DNA from: Savagea serpentis
GTDB taxonomy: Bacteria > Bacillota > Bacilli > Bacillales_A > Planococcaceae
Direction: 5' to 3'
Length of the DNA stretch: 64,000 nucleotides
Assembly: GCF_015351395.1 (NCBI RefSeq)
Contig: NZ_JADKPV010000002.1
Coordinates: 186,001-250,000, forward strand
Each line of letters opens with the position of its first letter. Positions within the stretch are counted from its first letter, which is position 1. The notes under the pieces were generated by a model, which saw nothing but the letters and a program-made list of their open reading frames with translations, was not told the DNA's origin and made no database searches. Position numbers and translations under genes: made by a program. Shown in pieces: positions 40,915-49,700 of the stretch.

Positions 40915-43749
40915 ATGAAAAAATATAAAGCATCTTTATTATCTGCCTTACTAGCGGGCCAAATTTTATTTCCGACTGTAGCGAGCGCTAACCAAACGAC
41001 CGAATTAACAAATCAAGCGCGCAAAGTGATTGAATCGAACATCGTTGAAGAAGATTCATCAACGGAAATATATTTTAAATCCCGTTGGACATATGAACAA
41101 CAATTATTAAAAGCGCAAACAGATGGACATGTGGAATATGAAATGGCATTCCGCCACGATCCGATTGATGGTCAAGAGCCAGTTGATTTAGAACAAGCGA
41201 CATTTTATACGGAATTAGCCGAGGATGTAGAGTTTGTATCTGCTACATTCGGAGGTGTTTATGATGAAGAGCAGCACCGCGTCATTTGGCAAAACCCGGG
41301 AGGTATTCCAACGACTCATGCCAACTTCAATCCAGAGACACCGAGACGCGTGAACTTAATTGTGCGTTATCCAGAGTCGACAGAACAAGCAAGCATTACT
41401 TCATATGCGACATATACAGCTAAAGAAGGAGAGCAACAACGCACACGTCCAACGACGTTAAATCACTCATTTGAAAATCCTGTTGAAGAGGTTCCTTCTG
41501 GGATTTTTTTTAACGGAGAACGAGCGGACGGAGGTGAAAACACGATTGCGACAGGAGAGGCATTTACATACGATGTCCATTATTCATTGAATCTTCCTGA
41601 AGCAGAGACCGATGCAAAATTAATCGTATCGTTACCAGAAAATATTCAATTTGATAAGCACGTTCAGTTAACAGGAGATTTCCGTACATATCGTTATGAT
41701 GAAAAATCGCATGCTTTTATTTTTTATTTTCATGCCAATGTGAATGAGGTAAAAGGAACATTAAAAATTAATAATTTATCTTTTTTAAAAGAAGTGACGG
41801 AGAATGGGGAAGAAGCGACGATTCAATTTTTTTATGAATCAAAAGAGCGAGGGAAACAATCAATGGCTACGTCAACAGTCATCGCTCAAGCAGAAGCGAA
41901 TTGGGAGGTAGAAGTTGTACGTTTCAAACCCCAATCAACACCCCGACATGAAACGAAAGCGATTTATCGCGTGCAATTAAAAGACCAAAAACGAGAAGAA
42001 GTCGGTCGGCTACAAACAGACGATTTACTATGGTCGTTTGTCGTTCCTGAAGGAGCGAAGATTGTGAAAGTGCGAGACGCAGAAAATCAAGAGTGGACAT
42101 TACTCGAACAAAAAGATACGCAAACATTAGAACGTCACGTATCACCAGAACGTGATTACCAATTTGATATTTACGTAGAATACAATGACCCTTCATTATC
42201 TGAAGCGAATATCGAAACGATGTTAACTTACACACCTAAAGGAGAAGAGGAAGTTCAAAAGCATGCCAATTTAACACATTCTTTTACAGAAGAGATTGTA
42301 GGACTCCCGGAAAGTATTACATTCCATAAACAAAACGACGAGCAAAACACCCATCGTTTTAAAGGTCAACAGTTAACGATGAACTCTTATTGGAATAATG
42401 GTTCGAATATGATATTAGATCGAATGGAATGGGTCGAAGAAGTACCAGAAGCCTTTCAAGTGGAATCGATTCAATTACCTAAAATAGAAGGCGCGACATT
42501 TGAACAACTTTATGTTCAATTGAATAACGAGCAAAATTGGCGTCCTTGGGCAATGGATTCCAATCCTGCCTCTCTAGACAAAAAAGATAAAATCACTAAA
42601 GTGAAAGCAGTTTGGAAAGAAGTGCTCCCTGTATTTGAAATGCGCGAACCTTTGCAGATGACGTATACGGTACAAGGAAGTCAACCGCAACGAATTCAAA
42701 ATGAGTCTTCACTTGTCGCTTATTTACATGAAGAAGCATGGGCTTATACAGCTTCAGAAACGGTTGAGCTTGTACATCCTCATCCGATCATTGAAATGGA
42801 ATTAGCGAGTAGTCAACCTGTCGTCACGACGGATGGGTATTATCAATATTTCATTGAAGTAAAAAATGATGCGGAAAGCGGAAAAACTTTTGAAAACCCT
42901 CATTTAGCAGTTACACTCCCTGCTGAAGTAGAGCCAGTAGAATGGTCTTGGAAAATCGACGGAAAAGACCGCATCATTCAACCGCATTATGAGGTTCAAG
43001 GGCTTCCTGAAGAGCGAACGAAACGATTATCTTGGCATTGGGATGAAAATGCACCTCTTTATTTAGAAGTAGGGGAATCATTCGTCATCACATTTAAAGT
43101 GAAAACACAAGAAGAGTTACTTGGCGGTGTTGCACATATGCAAGCGGAACTTCAATCGTCTCGACACTCACTCTTACAAAACCGAGAGACGAAAGAATTG
43201 CGTCCTCATGTCACAACCCTACACACGATGAAATATATGGCGGATACGTCTTTAAAATGGGACGAAAAAATTCGCGTAGTCGGTGAAGACCAGTGGCAAG
43301 AGCTCGGCGAACATACGACATTCCAACCGAAACAGTTCGTGGAATATCAAGTGACGTTGCAAAATAATGGTGTAACCCCAATTGATCAACTTCGATGGAT
43401 TGATGGGTTCTATCAAAATACGTATGCTGTAATTTTAGAAGCATTTCACGTTTCTAATGAAGAATATTTAAATGCTAATTTGCGCCGTTACCCAACTTAC
43501 AATTTTGCCGAGTATAATTGGAGACCGTATGAAGTATCTCGAGGAGCTGCTGTCCGTTGGAAATATGATGTTGACCAACCATTGCGACCTGGGGAAAAGA
43601 AGACGATGACTTATCGTTTTCAAGTACCTGCGTATTCAGGCGTTGTGATGCGCGATCGCTTTATAGAAGCAGCATTTGAAGGTTTGGAATTTCCGCCGAA
43701 TCATCATAAACAAGCGATATTTCGAGTAGTCCCTATAGAGCAAGAATAG
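40915..43749 (+). CDS. large secreted repeat protein (unanchored)
   Basis: A 944-aa exported protein. The signal peptide MKKYKASLLSALLAGQILF... is cleaved near TVASA. The mature part is a series of about six beta-rich units of 130-160 residues resembling DUF11 or bacterial Ig-like adhesin modules, with recurring phrases such as VIWQNPGG, FTYDVHYSLNLPE, LPENIQF and FVEYQVTLQNNGVTPIDQ. I see no LPXTG motif, transmembrane tail, SLH or other cell-wall-binding domain. ATG 40915 is used because AAAGGAAGAG is just upstream; the earlier ATG (40885) touches the regulator's stop codon. Function unknown; adhesion or matrix role inferred from its fold and neighbours. Confidence 0.7.
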   Translation: MKKYKASLLSALLAGQILFPTVASANQTTELTNQARKVIESNIVEEDSSTEIYFKSRWTYEQQLLKAQTDGHVEYEMAFRHDPIDGQEPVDLEQATFYTELAEDVEFVSATFGGVYDEEQHRVIWQNPGGIPTTHANFNPETPRRVNLIVRYPESTEQASITSYATYTAKEGEQQRTRPTTLNHSFENPVEEVPSGIFFNGERADGGENTIATGEAFTYDVHYSLNLPEAETDAKLIVSLPENIQFDKHVQLTGDFRTYRYDEKSHAFIFYFHANVNEVKGTLKINNLSFLKEVTENGEEATIQFFYESKERGKQSMATSTVIAQAEANWEVEVVRFKPQSTPRHETKAIYRVQLKDQKREEVGRLQTDDLLWSFVVPEGAKIVKVRDAENQEWTLLEQKDTQTLERHVSPERDYQFDIYVEYNDPSLSEANIETMLTYTPKGEEEVQKHANLTHSFTEEIVGLPESITFHKQNDEQNTHRFKGQQLTMNSYWNNGSNMILDRMEWVEEVPEAFQVESIQLPKIEGATFEQLYVQLNNEQNWRPWAMDSNPASLDKKDKITKVKAVWKEVLPVFEMREPLQMTYTVQGSQPQRIQNESSLVAYLHEEAWAYTASETVELVHPHPIIEMELASSQPVVTTDGYYQYFIEVKNDAESGKTFENPHLAVTLPAEVEPVEWSWKIDGKDRIIQPHYEVQGLPEERTKRLSWHWDENAPLYLEVGESFVITFKVKTQEELLGGVAHMQAELQSSRHSLLQNRETKELRPHVTTLHTMKYMADTSLKWDEKIRVVGEDQWQELGEHTTFQPKQFVEYQVTLQNNGVTPIDQLRWIDGFYQNTYAVILEAFHVSNEEYLNANLRRYPTYNFAEYNWRPYEVSRGAAVRWKYDVDQPLRPGEKKTMTYRFQVPAYSGVVMRDRFIEAAFEGLEFPPNHHKQAIFRVVPIEQE

Positions 43750-43753
43750 CATA

Positions 43754-43800
43754 AAAGCAAAAGCACATGAAAAGTTGACCTTTCGTGTGCTTTTTGCTTT
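43754..43800 (+). terminator. terminator of the secreted-protein operon
   Basis: A 19-bp stem with one bulge (43754-43772 with 43781-43800), rich in AGC, with T runs on the 3' side. Confidence 0.85.
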
Positions 43801-43858
43801 GGAATGAACCGCTTGAAATTTTAAGCAGCTATCATAGAGTTGGAATTATAAAATATTG

Positions 43859-44989
43859 TTATTTATTTTGCATTAAATAATGAGAATACAAATCGGAAAT
43901 CGTTCGCGGTAAAGGGATTCCTAATTCATCTTTCCAGCGATTTTGCACTTTACTATAATAACGAGATAAATTATGGAATTGATTACTCTCCCCGAGAAAC
44001 TGTATCGTTTCCACAATCCAATCTTCTTGTAAAATATCTAAATTTTCCACATGGATTAAAACCATTTCGAGAGTAGAAGGAGAGACGAGACGAGCCTGCA
44101 TAACTCTCAATAAATAGTGCGTCCAAAGCGTCCTCATTTTTTCACGCTTCGTCTGAGCCCATTCAAAAGCTTGAACTGCAAAATAGTCTCCCCGGTACAA
44201 ATCGAGCGCGCGAAGAATAGAAGCTTCATCGGTGTGATTATTTTCTACGATAGTTTGCCATTCTTCAAAATCCGTATAGACGTCAAGATTTAAGTGATAC
44301 ACTTTATTTTGTAAAAGAATCGGATTTTCGAAATGTAATTGATGTAAAGTCTTTCTAAGCTGATAAAAAGTAGAATGCATTAACGCAGCAGCCTTCTCTT
44401 CAGGCAAATCTCCCCATAGCGCGAATAAGATAGCGTCCCGCGTAGGAGGCTCTTCTTTTGTATGCCATAAAAAATAAAATAATTCTTCCACTTTTTTCGT
44501 GCGGACTTTAATAGGTTGTAAAGTAGAATCAAGAAATTGCGCATGCCCGAATACTTTTAAATGAACGCCTTCTAATTGTTTTTCTGGAGTATCCATCGGC
44601 GGATTCACAATCGGCAAGGTGTCATTATTTTTAGGAATGAGTCTCGATATCGTTTTAGTAAGACGAGCCGCGGTGACGGGCTTTAGCAAATAGTCAATCG
44701 CATTTAATTCGAAAGCTTGAATCGCATATTCGGAATAAGCGGTGACAAATACGACTTGCACATTAGGATAAAGCATATAAATTTGTTCAGCGAGATCTAA
44801 ACCTGAATATGTACCTAAATTAATATCTAGAAATACAATGTGAGGTTGACACTCCTTTATTAAATGTAAAACTTCAGAGCCTTTCGTCGTTTCTCCTACG
44901 ACTTGAATAGTAGGAATATCTTTTAAACGATTGTTTAATAATTTTAATGCAAGAGGTTCATCGTCGACTAATACAGCACGTTGAATCAT
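43859..44989 (-). CDS. response regulator with receiver and SARP/BTAD domains
   Basis: A 376-aa response regulator of the SARP family (COG3947). The receiver is complete: D9-D10, phospho-acceptor D55 in IVFLDINLG, T83 and K103 in YLLKPVT. A winged helix (about 143-225, with RTKKVEELFYFLWHTKEE and LMHSTFYQLRKTL) and a BTAD domain to the C-terminus follow. It is the likely phospho-target of the kinases at 51603-57729. It is divergent from the SLH-CAP gene and shares a 210-nt control region with it. No sequence upstream suggests co-transcription with a kinase. Confidence 0.88.
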   Translation of the reverse strand: MIQRAVLVDDEPLALKLLNNRLKDIPTIQVVGETTKGSEVLHLIKECQPHIVFLDINLGTYSGLDLAEQIYMLYPNVQVVFVTAYSEYAIQAFELNAIDYLLKPVTAARLTKTISRLIPKNNDTLPIVNPPMDTPEKQLEGVHLKVFGHAQFLDSTLQPIKVRTKKVEELFYFLWHTKEEPPTRDAILFALWGDLPEEKAAALMHSTFYQLRKTLHQLHFENPILLQNKVYHLNLDVYTDFEEWQTIVENNHTDEASILRALDLYRGDYFAVQAFEWAQTKREKMRTLWTHYLLRVMQARLVSPSTLEMVLIHVENLDILQEDWIVETIQFLGESNQFHNLSRYYSKVQNRWKDELGIPLPRTISDLYSHYLMQNK

Positions 44990-45199
44990 AAAAAACCCAC
45001 CTTTTTACAATTTTTAGATACATTTTAATCTGAATATAAAAATTTTTGGATAAACATTCGAAAATAAAAACTAAAGTACTATAAATAAAAAACGCTATAA
45101 AAAATCATAAGTCCTAAAGTTGCTAGTAAAGATGAAAATCATTGAGTATAATGGAGTCAAAGAAAGACATAGAGAAATAGGTAAGACGAGGAGGACCAA
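44990..45199. promoter_or_regulatory. divergent control region with direct repeats
   Basis: CTAAAGTACTA (45071-45081) and CTAAAGTTGCTA (45114-45125) are 43 nt apart, about four helical turns. CTATAAA also occurs at 45079-45085 and 45095-45101. A TATAAT at 45147-45152 precedes the SLH-CAP gene but its -35 position (TAGTAA at 45124) is poor, and the second repeat reaches it. This is the layout of activator-dependent promoters used by SARP proteins, which bind direct repeats. Confidence 0.4.
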
Positions 45200-46591
45200 A
45201 TGATGAACGTACTAAGTAAAGTAAAAATTTTATTATTCTTCATAATTTTAACAATTCCCGTTCAGCACGTAATGGGAGCTTCAAGTTTCAAAGATGTCCC
45301 TCAAAATCAGTCCATATACGAGGACATTCGATGGGGGACTGATCGAAACTTATTACAAGGCTACCCAGATGGTACTTTTCGTCCTTACATGAATATGACA
45401 GAAACACAATTCGCGGCAGTGTTAGCACGTTATGCATACGGTTTACCGAGTGATGCAAGGTCAGAACAAGTATATGCGTATTTAAAGCAATTTACAAATC
45501 ACGAATTGCCTGGTATGAAAGATTCAACAAAACGTTATCAACAAGTGAACCGAATGATTGTAGCGAGAAACCTCTATTTATTAGCGAATCCTAACGAAAA
45601 AACATTACCGCGTGATGAAGTCGTCATCGATTGGATGTATGAAGCGGATTTAACAAAAGGAAAAGGAATCTCGACAAATCCTTACGTAAACTTCGGGCAA
45701 CACGATAGTTTGAAACGTGCTAACGTACTAGCATTTTTCAAAAGATTTGATGAAAATAAACTGAACCAAAGCAAAAAATATGAACGAATCGCTGGACTTG
45801 AAATAGGGGCTCGATCACAAGGAGTCCAACCCGTGTTCGGTTCTCCAGTGCGAAAAGTAGAAAATGAACAAAAACTCCAATGGAATGTTCATCACAACCA
45901 GTATAAAAACTTATTCGCATGGAGCGAAAAAGACGGAAAAATCGTTTCCTTATTCACTAGTTCTCCTTTATACCGTTCTTCGCACGGTGTGCAGTACGGG
46001 ATGCCACGTAGAGAAGTAGAAGCAAAAATAGGGAAGCCCTTCACATATATCGATCAAAAAAGAGCGACATATGATTACGACGATGTATACATCACGTATT
46101 TCTATGATATGTTTGCTAACGAAAAAGTAATCGGCATTTTAATCCATGATAAACAATTACCGAATTACTTTAGCGATACATATGCGGTCAGTTCCCCGTC
46201 CTTACAAGCGGGTTATGAATGGCTCATGTTTGACTTAGTGAACAGTACGAGAGTAGAAAACGGACTTGCACCGTTAAAATGGGACAATGCCATGTATAAA
46301 ATTGCGTTAAACCACAGTCGTGACATGCAAGCCCGTAACTACTTTAGCCACGTATCGCCATCAGGAGAGTCCTTCGCCATGCGCTTAGAACGAAATGGCG
46401 CTCGCGTGAGAGTCGGACTAGAAAACATTTCATCCGGATATGTCGGGCCAATCTTTTCACACTTCGGTTTAATGAACTCAGCCGGACATCGTAAAAACAT
46501 CCTCTCCCCACATGTGAATGTAATTGGGGTAGGAGTGGCATTCGATCAACAACATAAACCGAAATACACACAAAACTATGCAGCTTACTAA
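45200..46591 (+). CDS. secreted SLH-CAP domain protein
   Basis: A 463-aa exported protein. After a signal peptide (cleavage near VMGA) comes one S-layer-homology unit, about residues 28-75 (FKDVPQNQSIYEDIRWGTDRNLLQGYPDGTFRP), a helical SLH-like remainder, a CAP-associated N-terminal domain at about 195-320 and a CAP/SCP domain at about 335-460 with HSRDMQARNYFSHVSPSG and ENISSGY. CAP proteins of this YkwD kind occur in Bacillales walls; the SLH unit suggests binding to secondary wall polymer. Only one SLH unit is clear, fewer than the usual three. AGGAGG lies 5 nt before the ATG. A single-gene unit with its own terminator. Confidence 0.85.
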   Translation: MMNVLSKVKILLFFIILTIPVQHVMGASSFKDVPQNQSIYEDIRWGTDRNLLQGYPDGTFRPYMNMTETQFAAVLARYAYGLPSDARSEQVYAYLKQFTNHELPGMKDSTKRYQQVNRMIVARNLYLLANPNEKTLPRDEVVIDWMYEADLTKGKGISTNPYVNFGQHDSLKRANVLAFFKRFDENKLNQSKKYERIAGLEIGARSQGVQPVFGSPVRKVENEQKLQWNVHHNQYKNLFAWSEKDGKIVSLFTSSPLYRSSHGVQYGMPRREVEAKIGKPFTYIDQKRATYDYDDVYITYFYDMFANEKVIGILIHDKQLPNYFSDTYAVSSPSLQAGYEWLMFDLVNSTRVENGLAPLKWDNAMYKIALNHSRDMQARNYFSHVSPSGESFAMRLERNGARVRVGLENISSGYVGPIFSHFGLMNSAGHRKNILSPHVNVIGVGVAFDQQHKPKYTQNYAAY

Positions 46592-46618
46592 GAACTTCCT
46601 CAAGGAAGTTCTTTTTTT
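46590..46618 (+). terminator. terminator of the SLH-CAP gene
   Basis: AAGAACTTCC (46590-46599) with GGAAGTTCTT (46604-46613), then a T run. Confidence 0.9.
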
Positions 46619-46649
46619 GTTCAGTTTTTCAGAATTTGTTTATAAAATG

Positions 46650-46678
46650 TTTACCCCACTTTCCTTAATATGTATAAG
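46650..46678 (+). promoter_or_regulatory. promoter of the LPXTG adhesin gene
   Basis: TTTACC (46650-46655), 17 nt, TATAAG (46673-46678). The leader is about 75 nt. None of the CTAAAG repeats seen at 44990-45199 is present here. Confidence 0.45.
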
Positions 46679-46758
46679 TAGAGAAACACGTACACCTTGT
46701 ACAAGTTTCTGAAAATTACCAAAAAATACAAACATAGATTAGGAAAGGGAGGAATGAA

Positions 46759-49700
46759 ATGAATAAACATTTGAACATATTCATTTTGACAGTCTTTGCG
46801 ATAGGTCAACTCATTTTAGGGCCAATTGGTATGATGACCGCTTACGCGGAATCGGAACTACCTGATGTAGAGACAGATGCGCAAGTAAGCGCAGACGAAT
46901 CCGTTGAGTCACCTCAACAAGTTGAACCAACGGATCAAGACCATCCTGCCGTCACAGAAGAGCCAGCAGCTCCGGTTGAACCAGCGCCAGAAACTGGTAC
47001 GCAACAGCCAGAACAAGAAGCAGAGCCTGCTGACAAAGACGCAGATGAAACGACTGGAACAGACCCACCGGGACAACCGAAAGGGGAAGCAACATCAGAA
47101 ACTCCGAAAGCAGATGGTGAACCGGAGGACGAAGCAACAGAGGAAGGTGAAGACCGTGACGCTGAAGAAGAAGAGGATGGAGCCAAGTCGCCAGAAGGAA
47201 ATAAAACAGGCTTCCACCTTGTACTCGACAAAGCGACACAAGGACCGAAAGATGAACCATTTAGTGAAGCGAATCCATTAAATCCGATGAACGAATTTTT
47301 CGTTCATTACAAATGGTCACTCGATGACGGTCATGGATATAAAGCAGGAGATACGGTTTCATTCCAACTTCCGAAGCAGTTGAACATTTTAGCCGCGGCA
47401 GACGGTGAGTTAGCAGATGATTTTGGAACGTTATTTGCGAACTATCACGTAGCGACAAATGGTACGGTGACGTTTACATTTACAGAAGCTGTCACACAAC
47501 TATCTGACATTAAAGGCGACTTCTTCATGAAATCGAAGTTGAAACCGAGCGAGACAGAAATTAACGATGGAAAAGTGACGATCGAACCGATGGAAGAAGG
47601 CGGACATATTGACATTCCTGTGAATACAGGCAATATGGCAGCGAATATTTCAAAAGCCGGAACACCACTTCCAGCATTCAGCCCGAAAGAGATTGAATGG
47701 ACGATTACTGTCGATTCAAAAATGTTGAAACATAAAGATGGTAAAGTAACAGATTTTTTACCACCAGGTTTAACATTTAAGCCAGGTACAGTGAAAATCA
47801 ATGGACAGGAAAGTGTTGATCCAACTATAGATGGAAAGAACCTTAGCTTTAATCTAGGTGATTTTTCAGGTACGAAAACGATTACTTTCATGACGACAAT
47901 TGATCAAGAGAATTGGTCAGATAAAACTTTTTATAATAAAGCAACTTATGAAGCAGAAAAAGTAGATCCTATTGAAGCGGGTGCGAGTGTAACGATTAAC
48001 CGTGGAAACCCATTAGTGAAAAAACCTGGTTCATATGATAGCAAGACACGAACAATTACATGGACAATTGAAATGAACTATGACTCACAAGATTTAGTAA
48101 ATACTAAATTAGTAGATACGTGGGATGCAGGTTCAATGGACTTCGTTGAAGGCAGTGTCGTAGTTAGTGAAATGAAACTAGATGAAGGAGGAAACGCATC
48201 ATTAGTAGGTGTTTCCGACATTCCTAAAACAGTTACTTCTTCAGCGAATGGGATTACGATAGATTTCCCTAAGGTCGACAAACCTTATAAAATTACGTAC
48301 CAAACAAAATTAAAAGAACGTCCAACAGAAAACAGCAAAATAAAAAATAATGTTAGTTGGAATGGTCATACGAGCGGAAATGAAGTTTCCGTCACGCAAG
48401 GTGTTTTAACTAAGCATGTGGGCGCACCAAACTATAAAGATAAAACAGTAAAATGGTGGTTTAAAGCGAACAGTGACCGCCAAGAACTAAAAAACATTGT
48501 ATTAAGCGATAAATTTGCAACACCGGGCTTAACAATGAAAGAAAACTCACTTGTTGTAAAAGTAGGTAACAAAGTGATCGCAGCAGATAATTATACGGTG
48601 CAGTACAATGTGCAGGGTCAAGCATTCGTGTTGACGTTTAATCCTGAATTTAAAACGAATCAAGAGATCATCGTAGAGTTCGAAACACATTTTGATTACG
48701 CAGCTTTAAAAGCCGAAAATCAAACAGAGTTTAAAAACACAGGTAAAATTACGAGCACGGATTATGAAGGTAACAAGCATAAAGATCGTGAAGCATATCA
48801 AGTTTTACCAATGGATGACTTTACGAAGCATGACGGAAACAAATCGGGTTCTTACGATGCACGTGATAAAACGATTACTTGGACAATTGGTGTAAACTAT
48901 CAACAAAACGCACATGAAGAATTGATCGTTAAAGACTTCATTCAAGGCAACCAAAAATTACTCCCAGATACAATCAAAGTGAGTGAAGGGGTATTAGGTG
49001 GAGGAAACAACTCTATTTCGGCAGGTGACGAAATTGCGGATGCGAATGTTACGAAACCAGAAGTGGACGGAAAGCCAGGCTTTAGCGTCAACCTCGGGAA
49101 AACAGATAAAGCGTATGTCATTACGTACAAAACGAGTTTAAAAGATCTTGACTACATCGAGAAAAACTACAAGAACACAGCAAATGTTTTCGATGGCACG
49201 ACGAAATTGACAGATTTACCAGCAGATGTTGGCATTACACAAGGTGGTCAATACGGTGGCAAGGCAGGTACGCAAAACGGAAAGGCAATCGATTGGACAG
49301 TAACAGTTAACGCTTCACAAGCGACAGTTCAAGACGTTGTACTTACCGATACATTGTCAGCGAACCAAGAGTTTTTACAAGATACGATTAAAGTATATGC
49401 GACGACAGTCGATAACTTCGGGAATGTAACGAAAGGTGCCGCGTACGACAATGTGACGATTGACGTGACAGAAGAAGCAAATGAGACAGAAGAAGTACGA
49501 CAAACATTAACTGTGAAGTTTAATGAGGCAATCGATCGCCCGTACATTGTTGAATATTCAACACTTTACTTTGCAGGTCACAATGAAATCGTTTCGAACG
49601 ACTACAAAGTGACAGGAAGCAACATCGGCGACAAAGGACAACAAGGCGGTACTGAATCAGTAACGATCGACCAATCAACAGGTGGGTCAGGTTCAGGTAA

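Noticed and set aside
46935-47260. Minus-strand ORFs opposite the acidic N-terminus of the adhesin
   Set aside because: Ser/Pro-rich shadows of a Glu/Pro-rich coding strand with no start signal.
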